Of a stretch of DNA of 64,000 nucleotides, positions 17,576 through 26,895 are shown piece after piece. Each line of letters begins with the position of its first letter. Position 1 is the stretch's first letter. Location: assembly GCF_016859125.1 (NCBI RefSeq), contig NZ_CP069338.1:6449501-6513500 (forward strand). Direction: 5' to 3'. The notes under the pieces are model-generated. The model saw only the letters and a program-made list of their open reading frames with translations. It made no database searches and had not been told where the DNA came from. The position numbers and the translations under genes were made by a program. The stretch comes from Archangium violaceum. GTDB taxonomy: Bacteria > Myxococcota > Myxococcia > Myxococcales > Myxococcaceae.

Positions 17576-18707
17576 GGGGCACCTCCGGGCTCGCCTCGGG
17601 CTGCCTGGCGGGCGCCACGGGTTTCTCCACCTTCCGCCGTTCTAGCAGGGCGAGCCACACCAGCCGGCCCGCCACGAAGAGCAGGGCCAGACCCTGGATG
17701 AGCTCGGGGTAGCTCTTGTGCACGCCCAGCAGCTGCATGCGCGTGCCGCCCGCGCGCAGCGCCCCGAAGAAGAGCGCGGACAGCGTCACACCCAGCGGGT
17801 GGTTGCCGCCGATGAGCGAGATGGCGATGCCGTCGAAGCCGTAGGGGGCGCCCAGCGAGCCCGGGTACTTGAACTCGGTGCCCAGCACGAGCACCGCGCC
17901 GGCCAGACCCGCGAGCGCTCCGGCCATGCCCATGGCCTCGGCGGTGCGCCGCACCACGGGGATTCCAGCGGCCCGCGCCGCCTCGGAGCCCAGGCCCACC
18001 GCGCGCGTCTCGAAGCCCGAGCGCAGCCGCGCGAGCCACACCCAGATGGCCAGTGCCACCGCCAGCGCCAGCGGGAAGCCGAGGTGCAGGCGGGACATCT
18101 CCCCGAACAGCCGGGGCAGGTGCGCGCTGGTGGCGATCTCCGCGGTGCCCGTGGTGGACAGGCCGGTGCCGGCGCCGGCCCGGAGCGGACCCACCGCCAA
18201 CCAGTTGTCCACCAGGCTCACCGCCACCCAGTTGAGCATGATGGTGGAGATGACCTCGTGGACGCCCCGGGCGAGCTTGAGGGCCGCGGCGATGAGGGCC
18301 CACAGGCCTCCGGCCAGGCCCGCCGCGAGCAGCGCCGCCGGGATGTGCAGCACGGCGGGCAACTGCACCTGCGCGCCCACCACCGCCGCCGCGAGCGCGC
18401 CCACCAACATCTGCCCCTGGGCGCCGATGTTGAAGAGGCCCACCTTGAAGGCCACCGCCACCGACAGCCCGGTGAGCAGCAGCAGGGCGGCCTTGATGGC
18501 GGCCTCGCCGATGGGACGGGTGAGCAGCGTGACGCGGCCACCGTCGAGGTACATCGGCCAGTCGCCCAGGCCCCCGCGGAGCATCTGCAGGTAGGCCTCG
18601 GTGGCCGTCTCCGGATCGCGCGTGAGGGCGATGAACACCCAGCACACCGCCAGCGCCAGGGACACGGAGAGGATGGAGGGGAGCACCGCGCGCAACCGCT
18701 CACCCAT
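17568..18707 (-). CDS. Nucleoside ABC transporter, permease (NupP/YufP-like)
   Basis: 379 aa from ATG 18707. The inner-membrane partner permease of the same importer: multiple helices, the K-V-G-L-F-N-I-G-A-Q-G-Q motif typical of this subfamily, and E-V-I-S-T-I-M-L-N-W after it. A basic C-terminal tail of about 25 residues is unlike most relatives. The gene overlaps the ATPase gene by 8 bases and the next permease by 8 bases. It forms a heterodimeric channel with the neighbouring permease. Confidence 0.92.
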   Translation of the reverse strand: MGERLRAVLPSILSVSLALAVCWVFIALTRDPETATEAYLQMLRGGLGDWPMYLDGGRVTLLTRPIGEAAIKAALLLLTGLSVAVAFKVGLFNIGAQGQMLVGALAAAVVGAQVQLPAVLHIPAALLAAGLAGGLWALIAAALKLARGVHEVISTIMLNWVAVSLVDNWLAVGPLRAGAGTGLSTTGTAEIATSAHLPRLFGEMSRLHLGFPLALAVALAIWVWLARLRSGFETRAVGLGSEAARAAGIPVVRRTAEAMGMAGALAGLAGAVLVLGTEFKYPGSLGAPYGFDGIAISLIGGNHPLGVTLSALFFGALRAGGTRMQLLGVHKSYPELIQGLALLFVAGRLVWLALLERRKVEKPVAPARQPEASPEVPRA

Positions 18708-20229
18708 GGGCCACCTCCTGTCCGGTCTGGCCGGTGCCGAGCATCCGGCAACCAATCATCCGTTCGTCGAACTCGGGGCGGGAGAAGGAGCCGGTGATGC
18801 GTCCCTCGAAGAAGACGTAGATGCGATCGGACAGGGCCAGGACCTCCTCCAGATCCAATGAGACGAGCAGGACGCCGGCGCCCTGGTCGCGCGCCTCGCG
18901 CAACTTCGACTGCACCTGCGCCACCGCGCCGATGTCCAGGCCTCGCGTGGGCTGGACCACCACCAGCAGCTTCGGCGCCGCGTCCAACTCCCGCGCCACC
19001 ACCACCTTCTGCTGGTTGCCTCCGGAGAGGGCCTGCAGCGGCACCTGGGGATCCGGCGGCCGCACGTCATAGGCCTTCAACAGCGTCTGGGTGCGCTCGC
19101 GCCGGCCCGCGAAATCCACCTGGAGTCCCCAGGCGAAGGGCGAGCGCGTCTGTCGGCCCAGGGCCACGTTCTCCTCCACCGTCATGGCCTTCACCACCGC
19201 GCGCCACAGCCGGTCCTCGGGCACGTGTCCCACTCCCCGGTTCCTCGCCTCGGCGGGCGTGAGCCCCGTGAGCGGCTTGCCCAGCAGGGTGCCTCCACCT
19301 GCGTCCAGCGGGCGCAGGCCCGTGAGCACCTCGGCGAGCTCGCGCTGGCCGTTGCCGTCCACTCCGGCGATGCCGACGATCTCCCCCGCGTGCACCTCCA
19401 GGGACACCCCGCGCAACGCCGGCCGCCCGTCGGCCCCCCGGGCCCGGAGCTCCTTCGCCTCCAGCAGCTTCTCGCCCGAGGGGGGGTGGTACGCCTGGGC
19501 CTCGGCCTGGGGGATGCGCGACTCGCCCACCATCAGCCTGGCCAGATCCTCGGGGCGGGTGTCGGCGGCGCGCACCTCGGCCACCAGCCGGCCGCGCCGC
19601 ATCACCGCCACGCGCTCGGCCACGCTGAGCACCTCGCGCAGCTTGTGGCTGATGAAGACGACCGTGCGCCCACCGGCCGCCAGCCCTCGCGCCACCCGGA
19701 AGAGCTCGTCTGCCTCCTGGGGGGTGAGCACCGCGGTGGGCTCGTCGAGGATGAGCACCTGGGCGCCCCGGTGGAGCGCCTTGACGATCTCCACCTTCTG
19801 CTGCGAGCCCACGGTGAGGGTGTCCACCCGGGCGCGCGGGTCCAGCTTGAAGCCGAAGCGCTCGCAGGTGGCGGCCACCTCCTCGCACGCGCGGTTCAGA
19901 TCCATCCGGCCCCAGCGTGAGGGTTCGCGGCCGAGCACCACGTTCTCCGCCACCGTCAGGGTGGGGACGAGCATGAAGTGCTGGTGCACCATGCCGATGC
20001 CCCGCTCGATGGCGTCCCTGGGACTGCGCAGGCGCACCGGCTGGCCCTTCACGAGCACCGAGCCCGAGTCGGCCCGGTACAGCCCGTAGAGGACGTTCAT
20101 CAGGGTGGATTTACCGGCGCCGTTCTCGCCCACGAGGGCGAGCACCTCCCCGGTACCGATGTCCAGCGACACGTCGTCCAGGGCGGTCACGGCGCCGAAG
20201 CGCTTGTGGATGTTCCGGAGGGAGATCAA
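18700..20229 (-). CDS. Nucleoside/simple-sugar ABC importer, double ATPase
   Basis: 509 aa, two fused ABC domains. First domain: Walker A G-E-N-G-A-G-K-S-T, a degenerate signature V-G-S-Q-Q-K, Walker B L-I-L-D-E-P-T. Second domain: no normal Walker A (G-V-D-G-N-G-Q-R-E), but an intact signature L-S-G-G-N-Q-Q-K and V-V-V-Q-P-T-R-G-L-D. This one-active-site layout is standard for MglA/RbsA/NupO-type ATPases. It powers the two permeases downstream. No BMP-family binding lipoprotein is found beside them. The start faces deoA across an 85-base divergent region. Confidence 0.95.
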   Translation of the reverse strand: MISLRNIHKRFGAVTALDDVSLDIGTGEVLALVGENGAGKSTLMNVLYGLYRADSGSVLVKGQPVRLRSPRDAIERGIGMVHQHFMLVPTLTVAENVVLGREPSRWGRMDLNRACEEVAATCERFGFKLDPRARVDTLTVGSQQKVEIVKALHRGAQVLILDEPTAVLTPQEADELFRVARGLAAGGRTVVFISHKLREVLSVAERVAVMRRGRLVAEVRAADTRPEDLARLMVGESRIPQAEAQAYHPPSGEKLLEAKELRARGADGRPALRGVSLEVHAGEIVGIAGVDGNGQRELAEVLTGLRPLDAGGGTLLGKPLTGLTPAEARNRGVGHVPEDRLWRAVVKAMTVEENVALGRQTRSPFAWGLQVDFAGRRERTQTLLKAYDVRPPDPQVPLQALSGGNQQKVVVARELDAAPKLLVVVQPTRGLDIGAVAQVQSKLREARDQGAGVLLVSLDLEEVLALSDRIYVFFEGRITGSFSRPEFDERMIGCRMLGTGQTGQEVAHG

Positions 20230-20243
20230 GACAGTCCACCTTT

Positions 20244-20256
20244 ATCATCAGATGAT
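20244..20256. promoter_or_regulatory. Palindrome in the importer/deoA divergent region
   Basis: ATCATC-A-GATGAT is a perfect 6-bp inverted repeat with a one-base centre, midway in the 85-base gap between the divergent ATPase and deoA starts. Its position could let one regulator control uptake and breakdown together. It is short and could occur by chance, so the operator call is inferred. Confidence 0.4.
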
Positions 20257-20314
20257 GGGAGGGCCACGGCTATCGATGGCATGCCCGCCCGCCTTCCTGG
20301 TATGGCCTGTCCGC

Positions 20315-21619
20315 GTGAGACCCTACGAGCTCATCAAGGCCAAGCGGGATGGGAAGCGGCTGGCGCCCGAGGACATCCGGGCGTTCATCGAGGCGTACAC
20401 CTCGGGTGTGGTGCCGGACTACCAGATGTCCGCCCTGTGCATGGCGGTCTTCTTCCGGGGGCTGGACTCGGTGGAACTGGGCGCCTGGACACGGGCGATG
20501 CTCGAGTCCGGCGAGGTGTTGGACCTCTCGGACACACCCGGTGTGAAGGTGGACAAACACTCCACGGGTGGGGTGGGGGACAAGGTCTCGCTGAGTCTGG
20601 CCCCCCTGGCGGCGGCCTGTGGCGTGCCGGTGCCGATGATCTCCGGCCGGGGGCTGGGACACACCGGCGGGACGCTGGACAAGCTGGAGTCCATCCCCGG
20701 GTTCAAGGTGGACCTGCCGGTGAGCGAGTACCGACGGCTGGTGCGCGAGGTGGGGTGCTGCCTCATCGGCCAGACGGCGTCGGTGGCGCCCGCGGACAAG
20801 AAGCTCTACGCGCTGCGGGACGTGACGGCCACGGTGGATTGCATCCCGCTCATCGCCAGCTCCATCATGAGCAAGAAGCTGGCGGAGGGCATCGACGCGC
20901 TGGTGTTGGACGTGAAGGTGGGCAGCGGCGCCTTCATGAAGAAGGTGGAGGACGCGCGCACGCTGGCCCGGACGATGATTGGCATTGGCGCGGAGATGGG
21001 CCGCAAGGTGACGGCGCTCCTCACGGACATGGATCAGCCGCTGGGGCGCGCGGTGGGCAACGCGCTGGAGGTGGTGGAGGCCGTGGAGATGCTGCGCGGC
21101 CGGGCCCCGGCGGACTACACCGAGGTGACGCTGGCCCTCACGGCGGAGATGCTGGTGCTGGGGGGCAGGGCGGGCTCCATCGCCGAGGCGCGTCAGAAGC
21201 TGGAGGCGTCCGTCTCGGACGGGAGCGCGGTGCGCAAGTTGAAGGAGATCGTCCAGGCGCAGGGCGGAGATCCGCGCGCCATCGATGACTACGCGCTGCT
21301 GCCCCAGGCGCGCGCCACCGTGGACGTGGTGGCGCCCCAGGAGGGCTTCGTCACTGGTATCGAGACGGAGGCGGTGGGCCTGGCGGCGGTGGCGCTGGGC
21401 GCCGGGCGTCAGCGGGTGGACAGCCGGATCGACCCCGCCGTGGGCTTCACCCTGCTGCGCAAGGTGGGCGAGCCCGTGAAGGCGGGCGAGCCGGTGGTGC
21501 GGGTGCACTACAACGACCCGGCCCCCGTGGAGGAGGTGAAGGCGCGGTTGCTCGCGGCGTACCGCTTCGGGCCCCAGGCCCCCGCGCCCCGGCCGCTGGT
21601 GGTGGAGCGGCTGGAGTAG
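20315..21619 (+). CDS. deoA: Thymidine / pyrimidine-nucleoside phosphorylase
   Basis: 434 aa from GTG 20315. The signature K-V-D-K-H-S-T-G-G-V-G-D-K and S-G-R-G-L-G-H-T-G-G-T-L-D-K-L-E-S are those of the DeoA/Pdp family; the C-terminal domain with F-V-T-G-I and A-V-G-F-T-L-L is complete. It cleaves thymidine, deoxyuridine (and uridine in the Pdp type) to free base and sugar 1-phosphate. The choice between DeoA and Pdp cannot be made from motifs. First gene of the plus-strand scavenging series; opposite to the ABC importer. Confidence 0.94.
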   Translation: MRPYELIKAKRDGKRLAPEDIRAFIEAYTSGVVPDYQMSALCMAVFFRGLDSVELGAWTRAMLESGEVLDLSDTPGVKVDKHSTGGVGDKVSLSLAPLAAACGVPVPMISGRGLGHTGGTLDKLESIPGFKVDLPVSEYRRLVREVGCCLIGQTASVAPADKKLYALRDVTATVDCIPLIASSIMSKKLAEGIDALVLDVKVGSGAFMKKVEDARTLARTMIGIGAEMGRKVTALLTDMDQPLGRAVGNALEVVEAVEMLRGRAPADYTEVTLALTAEMLVLGGRAGSIAEARQKLEASVSDGSAVRKLKEIVQAQGGDPRAIDDYALLPQARATVDVVAPQEGFVTGIETEAVGLAAVALGAGRQRVDSRIDPAVGFTLLRKVGEPVKAGEPVVRVHYNDPAPVEEVKARLLAAYRFGPQAPAPRPLVVERLE

Positions 21620-21683
21620 TCGCCGGGTGGGGCGGAGCCGTTGTCAGGATCCCCGGCCTCTTCCGTCCCTCTGGCCACCCACG

Positions 21684-23579
21684 ATGGCACATCAAGAGCG
21701 TTTCCCGCCCCGGCTGGACGTCTTCGGAGACCCCTTGCCCCCGCAGGCGCTCAGCCGCTGCGGGACTCTTCGCCTCTGGCATCCTCCGGAGGAGGGCCGC
21801 CCCCCCGACTCACTGGAGGCGGTCTCCTTCTCTCCCGACTCCCGGAGGGTCGTCTCCGCGAGCGGGTGTACGGCACGCGTCTGGGACCTGGAGGACGGTC
21901 GAGAGCTCCTTGCGCTCTCCGGCCACCGCGACACCGTGCGTGCCCTGCACTACGTCTCCAGCACGCGGATCGTGACGGCGAGTCGGGACGACTCGGTTCG
22001 ACTGTGGGACGCGGAGAGTGGTGCCGAGCTGTGCCGGTGGTCGCTGCACGGCGGCGGTGCCACCTGCCTGGCGCTCTCGCCCGACAAGCGCACGCTCCTG
22101 GCGGGCTCGTGGTCCGCGAATGGCTTCGCGGTCATCGATCTCATGACGCAGGAGCTCCTCCGCTGGGTGTGCCCGGAGGGGGAGGTCGGCAACACGGCGT
22201 TCCTCGTCTTCTCCCCGGACGGTTCGCGGGTCGCCACCGTCGAGCGGACCTTCGATCTCTCACGCTTGTGCATCCTGGACGTGGCGACCTGGTCCCTGTG
22301 CTGGTCGGCCGAGGACGGGGGGGAGTACACACCCGCGTGGGCCGCGTTCTCGGAGGACGGCCGGAGTGTGATCCGTGATGTCAGCACCGTGGGTTGGCGG
22401 ACGCTCCGGCGTACCTTCGACACGCGAACGGGCGCCCTGCTGGCGGAGGCCGAGAATCCCCTGAACCTGCCCATTCCCCTGTCCGACGGGACGTCCGTCC
22501 GGGCGTCCTCGGGCCAGCTCGAGTTCCTCCGAGATGGCGAGGTGGTGCGGGGAGCGGACCTTCGGGTCCGCTCCTCCGATATGAAACATGGGCTCGTGGT
22601 GTCGCCCGACTCGCGGTGGGCGCTCCTCACGGGAGGACCGGCGACGCTCGCTCTGATCGAGTTGTCGAGCGGGCGGGTGTTGCCGGCGCGAGCCCATCGG
22701 GATTGCGTGATGCAGCTCACCTTCTCTCGCGATGGAAAGCACCTGGTGTCGTCCTCCCTGGACGGGTCGGTGCGGACCTGGAACTGTGCCACTGGCATAC
22801 AGGAGGCCTGTGCCGACCTGGGACGAGGCTCTGACCACTGGTGGATCTGCCTGACCCGGGGTCGCGCGCTCCAGGTGCGACAATACGGGGATGTCTTCAT
22901 CCGGGATGTGCTCGCCGGGACCGAGGTGGAGCCGGAGATCGGTCACATCCCGTCCCGGATCGCCTGGTCCGTGGATGGTACGCTGCTCGCCCATCTCGAC
23001 TCCTGGTACGGCGATCAGTTCGCCTTCGTGCACGACACCCGCACGGGGAAGCTGATTCGGAAGGTCGCCCTCCGCCTCGAGAACGACCGCCCGTGCGCCC
23101 TCTCCCGGGACGGCCGCTTCCTCGTCACGGGCGCGCGGTTCCAGGGGCGGAGCTCCTCCTACGGGTTCCGGCTCTGGGACCTGGAGGACGGCACGGTGTG
23201 TTTCGAGCAGGCTCTGCCGCACGACATGGGGACGCTCGTGTTCTCCCCGGACGAGAGGTGGCTTGCTTTCGAGGAGGGGCCGGACGCGCTCGCCCTTCTC
23301 GAGCTCAAGCATCCGGAGCGCCGCCTCCGGGTGGAGTTGTCCGCCAGGCTCTCCGCTTTCGCCTTCTCCGAGGACGGACGTTTCCTGGCCACGGGAGACC
23401 AGGAGGGGCGCGTCCAGGTGTGGCGCGTGAATGGCGAGTTGCTCGGGGTGCTGGAGGGGCACCGCGCTCTCGTCAATGCCCTGGCCTTTTCCTCGGACGG
23501 CGCCCTGCTGGCCTCGGGCGGCGCCGACACGACCGTGCTCCTCTGGCCCGAGCGCGCGTGGCTCCCGGGAGGGCGTTGA
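21684..23579 (+). CDS. WD40-repeat beta-propeller protein
   Basis: 631 aa. Repeated units of about 40 residues with the F-S-P-D-S-R / V-R-L-W-D and G-H pattern can be followed nearly end to end (for example V-R-L-W-D near 120, V-R-T-W-N near 370, V-Q-V-W-R near 590, V-L-L-W at the end), enough for one large or two smaller propellers. No kinase or other enzymatic domain, no signal peptide. In myxobacteria such proteins often accompany kinases or act as scaffolds. It is an odd insertion between deoA and punA: 64 and 123 bases of spacer, no overlaps, and somewhat looser codon use than its neighbours, so it may be a later arrival. Confidence 0.85.
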   Translation: MAHQERFPPRLDVFGDPLPPQALSRCGTLRLWHPPEEGRPPDSLEAVSFSPDSRRVVSASGCTARVWDLEDGRELLALSGHRDTVRALHYVSSTRIVTASRDDSVRLWDAESGAELCRWSLHGGGATCLALSPDKRTLLAGSWSANGFAVIDLMTQELLRWVCPEGEVGNTAFLVFSPDGSRVATVERTFDLSRLCILDVATWSLCWSAEDGGEYTPAWAAFSEDGRSVIRDVSTVGWRTLRRTFDTRTGALLAEAENPLNLPIPLSDGTSVRASSGQLEFLRDGEVVRGADLRVRSSDMKHGLVVSPDSRWALLTGGPATLALIELSSGRVLPARAHRDCVMQLTFSRDGKHLVSSSLDGSVRTWNCATGIQEACADLGRGSDHWWICLTRGRALQVRQYGDVFIRDVLAGTEVEPEIGHIPSRIAWSVDGTLLAHLDSWYGDQFAFVHDTRTGKLIRKVALRLENDRPCALSRDGRFLVTGARFQGRSSSYGFRLWDLEDGTVCFEQALPHDMGTLVFSPDERWLAFEEGPDALALLELKHPERRLRVELSARLSAFAFSEDGRFLATGDQEGRVQVWRVNGELLGVLEGHRALVNALAFSSDGALLASGGADTTVLLWPERAWLPGGR

Positions 23580-23599
23580 CGCGGGCGGTCGATGGGGCG

Positions 23600-23618
23600 T
23601 GTTGCCCGGAAGGCAACA
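23600..23618 (+). terminator. Short hairpin after the WD40 gene
   Basis: TGTTGCC-CGGAA-GGCAACA forms a perfect 7-bp stem with a 5-base loop, 21 bases after the WD40 stop codon. It has no T run, so a terminator role is only suggested by position. Confidence 0.35.
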
Positions 23619-23702
23619 GGGACGTACCGGGGGGTCACCTGCGCCACACCCATCCTCGTGAGTCCGTGCGGTGGGCGCGCAGGTGGGTATGATGCGCCGA
23701 CG

Positions 23703-24551
23703 ATGGGGCTCTACGAACAGGTGCAGGAGACGGTACGGGCCATCCGGCACCGGGCGGGGAGTGTCGCTCCCAGGGTGGGCATCATCCTCGGCAGCGGGTT
23801 GGGCGGCTTCGCCGACGGCTTCGAGGACAAGGTCACCATTCCGTACGCGGAGCTCCCGCACTTTCCCCACTCGTCGGTGCCGGGCCACGCGGGCCGGCTC
23901 GTCCTGGGGCGCGTGCGAGGCGAGCCGGCGGTGGCCATGCAGGGCCGCGTGCACGTCTACGAGGGCCATACCCCGACCCAGGTGGCCTTCCCCGCGCGGG
24001 TGCTGTGCGCGCTCGGCATCCACACCCTGGTGGTGACCAACGCCGCGGGGGGCGTGAACCTGGACTTCCAACCGGGCGACCTGATGGTCATCACCGACCA
24101 TCTCAACCTCTCGGGGTTCAACCCGCTCAACGGGCCCAACGACGAGCGCCTGGGGCCACGCTTCCCGGACATGACGACCGCCTATCCGGCCGACCTCCGG
24201 GCGCGGCTGCTGGAGTCGGGGCAGCGCGTGGGCGTGGCGCTCAAGCAGGGCGTCTACGCCATCCTCGCCGGCCCGTCCTACGAGACGCCGGCGGAGATCC
24301 GCATGCTGCGCGTCCTGGGCGCCGACGCGGTGGGAATGAGTACCGTGCCCGAGGTCATCGCCGCCAACCACATGGGCGTGCGCGTGGCGGGCGTGAGCTG
24401 CATCACCAACCTGGCGGCGGGCATTGGTGGGAAGCCCTTGTCTCACGAAGAGGTGGCGGAGACGGCGAACCGGGTGAAGGATCTCTTCACCCGGCTCCTC
24501 GAGGATTTCCTGCCCACGGTGTCCCGCGCTGGAGCGAGTAGAGGCATATGA
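23703..24551 (+). CDS. punA: Purine-nucleoside phosphorylase
   Basis: 282 aa, the trimeric PNP length. Motifs: I-I-L-G-S-G-L-G near the start (phosphate site), G-R-V-H-V-Y-E-G-H, N-A-A-G-G-V-N, G-P-S-Y-E-T-P-A-E and M-S-T-V-P-E, then I-T-N-L-A-A-G. It splits inosine, guanosine and their deoxy forms into base plus (deoxy)ribose 1-phosphate. ATG 23703 is chosen because the family starts just before this point; upstream in-frame codons lack support. The last four bases overlap the PilZ gene start (ATGA). Confidence 0.96.
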   Translation: MGLYEQVQETVRAIRHRAGSVAPRVGIILGSGLGGFADGFEDKVTIPYAELPHFPHSSVPGHAGRLVLGRVRGEPAVAMQGRVHVYEGHTPTQVAFPARVLCALGIHTLVVTNAAGGVNLDFQPGDLMVITDHLNLSGFNPLNGPNDERLGPRFPDMTTAYPADLRARLLESGQRVGVALKQGVYAILAGPSYETPAEIRMLRVLGADAVGMSTVPEVIAANHMGVRVAGVSCITNLAAGIGGKPLSHEEVAETANRVKDLFTRLLEDFLPTVSRAGASRGI

Positions 24552-24928
24552 GCGAGCAGTCCAAGGAACGGAACCAGCGGCCGGTGGAAGACCGGCGTGA
24601 ATCCCCTCGCGTGTCGATGCGCATCCGCGTGAGGCGGGCGGGCACCTCGGACGCGTTCGAGTCCCGGGAGGGCAACATCTCACTGGGGGGCTTCGCCTGG
24701 TTCGGCTGGGCCATGCCGGTGGGCACGAAGGTGGAGGCGCGCTTCTCGCTGCCCGGCTCCGACGAGGAGCTCCAGGTGCGAGGCGAGGTGCTCCACGTGG
24801 GGCACGGCTCGCGCGGCTCGTCCGCGCACGTGCGCTTCCTGGAGCTATCGGCGGAGGCGGAGCTGCGCATCGCTCGTTACATCGACGAGATCGAGCTGGC
24901 GGAGTCCAAGGCACGAGGCGGAGCATGA
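24548..24928 (+). CDS. PilZ-domain protein (candidate c-di-GMP receptor)
   Basis: 126 aa. A single PilZ domain: the R-R-E-S-P-R-V arginine switch near residues 17-23 and N-I-S-L-G-G-F (the N/D-x-S-x-x-G motif) about 25 residues later, both needed to bind cyclic di-GMP. No other domain. It overlaps punA upstream by four bases and cdd downstream by four bases, so it is made as part of the nucleoside-salvage operon. A regulatory or signalling link between c-di-GMP and nucleoside use is implied by this arrangement only. Confidence 0.88.
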   Translation: MSEQSKERNQRPVEDRRESPRVSMRIRVRRAGTSDAFESREGNISLGGFAWFGWAMPVGTKVEARFSLPGSDEELQVRGEVLHVGHGSRGSSAHVRFLELSAEAELRIARYIDEIELAESKARGGA

Positions 24929-25329
24929 GCGCGAACATTCCCTGGGAGCAGTTGTTCGAGGCGGCGATGAAGGTGCGGGAGCGCGCGCATGCGCCGTACT
25001 CGCGCTTTCCGGTTGGCGCGGCGGTGCTGTACGACGATGGCTCGGTGGTGACGGGCTGCAACGTGGAGAACTCCTCCTACGGGTTGTCCGCGTGCGCCGA
25101 GCGCAACGCGCTGGCGGCCGGGGTGGCGCAGGGGCATGGCCGACCGGTGGCGGTGGCCATCGTGGTGGACACGCCCACGCCGTGCCCGCCGTGCGGCATG
25201 TGCCGGCAGGTGATGCTGGAGTTCGCCCCCAAGGAACTGCCGGTGCGCAGCCGCAACCTCCGGGGCAACGAGGCGCGCTACTCGCTCGGGGAGCTGCTGC
25301 CGCACGCCTTCACCCGCGATTTCCTCTGA
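24925..25329 (+). CDS. cdd: Cytidine deaminase
   Basis: 134 aa, tetrameric-type length. Zinc ligands and catalytic residue are in place: C57-A-E59 in S-A-C-A-E-R-N-A, and C87-P-P-C90 in P-C-P-P-C-G-M-C. F-P-V-G-A-A at about residue 27 and the G-C-N-V-E-N-S-S-Y motif bind the nucleoside. It converts cytidine and deoxycytidine to uridine and deoxyuridine, which deoA can then split. Starts inside the end of the PilZ gene. Confidence 0.96.
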   Translation: MSANIPWEQLFEAAMKVRERAHAPYSRFPVGAAVLYDDGSVVTGCNVENSSYGLSACAERNALAAGVAQGHGRPVAVAIVVDTPTPCPPCGMCRQVMLEFAPKELPVRSRNLRGNEARYSLGELLPHAFTRDFL

Positions 25330-25461
25330 GCTGTCGGGCCCGCGCCCCCCTGCTCGCGGCCCGAACGGGGCACCCCGGGCCCATGCGGGGTTCAGTACTT
25401 TCCGTCAGGTCGCGAACGGTCCGCGAGTCGGGGCGCGAACCGTGGTAATACCTGTTGGACC

Positions 25462-26877
25462 GTGGATCTCCTCCTCACCAACGGCACCGTCGTGACCATG
25501 AACCGCGAGCGCGAGGTGCTCGCGGATGCCGATGTCCTCATCCAGGATGGGCGCATTGCCCGGGTGGGGCGGAACATCCGCACGAGGGGCGCGGGCCTGC
25601 GTGTCCTGGACGTGGCCGGCAAGGTGGTGTTGCCCGGGCTCATCCATGGCCACCTGCACGCCTGCCAGACGCTCTTCCGCAACCGGGCGGACGGGCTGGA
25701 ACTGCTGGACTGGCTGCGCGAGCGCATCTGGCCCTTCGAGGCCGCGCACGACGCGGACTCCATGCGGGCCTCGGCGGATCTCACCTTCGCGGAGCTCATC
25801 CGCTCGGGGGCCACGGCGGCGCTCGACATGGGCACGGTGCGCCACTACGACGCCGTCTTCGAGTCGGCCCGGGACTGCGGCTTCCGGCTCACCGGTGGCA
25901 AGGCGATGATGGACGCGCCCGACGTGCCCACGAGCCTGCACGAGTCCACGGAGTCCTCGCTGGCGGAGAGCCTCGCCCTGCTGGAGCGCTGGCACGGGAC
26001 CCAGGGAGGCAGGCTGCGGTATGCCTTCGCGCCGCGCTTCGTCCTCTCCTGCACGGACAAGCTGATGCGGGAGGTGGGGCGCCTGGCTCGGGAGAAGGGC
26101 GTGCGCATCCACACCCACGCCAGCGAGAACCGCACCGAGTGCGACGTGGTGCGCGAGCGCACCGGCAAGGGCAACGTGGCCTACTTCCACGAGGTGGGCT
26201 TCACCGGCCCGCACGTGACGTTGGCCCACTGCGTGTGGCTCGCGGAGGAGGAGCAGCGGTTGCTGCGGGACACGCGCACGGTGGTGTGCCACTGCCCCGG
26301 CTCCAACCTCAAGCTGGCCTCGGGCATCGCCCCGGTGCCCGAGCTGCTCGACGCGGGCGTGTCCGTGTGCCTCGGCGCGGATGGCGCGCCCTGCAACAAC
26401 AACCTGGACATGTTCATGGAGATGCGGCTCGCGGCGCTGCTGCACAAGCCGCGGGTCGGCCCCCGGGGCATGCCGCCCGAGCGCGTGCTGGAGATGGCCA
26501 CGCTCGGCGGAGCCCGGGCGCTCGGCCTGGAAGCCGAGCTGGGCTCGCTGGAGGAGGGCAAGCGCGCGGACATCACCGTGGTGGACCTCTCCGGCCTGCA
26601 CTCCACCCCGTCGGACCCCCGGGACGTGTTCTCCCCGCTCGTCTACGCCGCCCGCTCCACGGACGTGGTGCACGTGCTCATCGACGGCAGGCTCGTCCTC
26701 AAGGACCGCACCCTCATCACCCTGGACGGGGCCTCCGTGGCATCGACCGCCCGCCAGCAGGCCTCGCGCATCGCCGGGCGGATCCGCCTGGCTCCGGGCA
26801 CTTCACGGGTAGGGGCTGCTCGCACTCCGAGCGGACCAGCGGCTTCCGGGGAGTCGGTTGGCAATCATCACCGTTGA
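25462..26877 (+). CDS. Amidohydrolase, amino-nucleoside deaminase type (MtaD/SsnA-like)
   Basis: 471 aa from GTG 25462. A composite-barrel amidohydrolase: H64-L-H66 in I-H-G-H-L-H, a third His in T-H-A-S-E, a fourth in A-H-C-V-W, and the metal Asp in [10 protein letters not shown]. This pattern fits S-adenosylhomocysteine, methylthioadenosine, 5'-deoxyadenosine or guanine deaminases. Context with punA and cdd supports a purine base or nucleoside as substrate. It begins 132 bases after cdd, so it may have its own promoter. The exact substrate is undecided. Confidence 0.88.
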   Translation: MDLLLTNGTVVTMNREREVLADADVLIQDGRIARVGRNIRTRGAGLRVLDVAGKVVLPGLIHGHLHACQTLFRNRADGLELLDWLRERIWPFEAAHDADSMRASADLTFAELIRSGATAALDMGTVRHYDAVFESARDCGFRLTGGKAMMDAPDVPTSLHESTESSLAESLALLERWHGTQGGRLRYAFAPRFVLSCTDKLMREVGRLAREKGVRIHTHASENRTECDVVRERTGKGNVAYFHEVGFTGPHVTLAHCVWLAEEEQRLLRDTRTVVCHCPGSNLKLASGIAPVPELLDAGVSVCLGADGAPCNNNLDMFMEMRLAALLHKPRVGPRGMPPERVLEMATLGGARALGLEAELGSLEEGKRADITVVDLSGLHSTPSDPRDVFSPLVYAARSTDVVHVLIDGRLVLKDRTLITLDGASVASTARQQASRIAGRIRLAPGTSRVGAARTPSGPAASGESVGNHHR

Positions 26878-26895
26878 GCGAGCGTAGACCCGGGG

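Noticed and set aside
22260-25061. 933-codon minus-strand frame across the WD40, punA and PilZ genes
   Set aside because: Crosses three real plus-strand genes and intergenic gaps without recognisable motifs.
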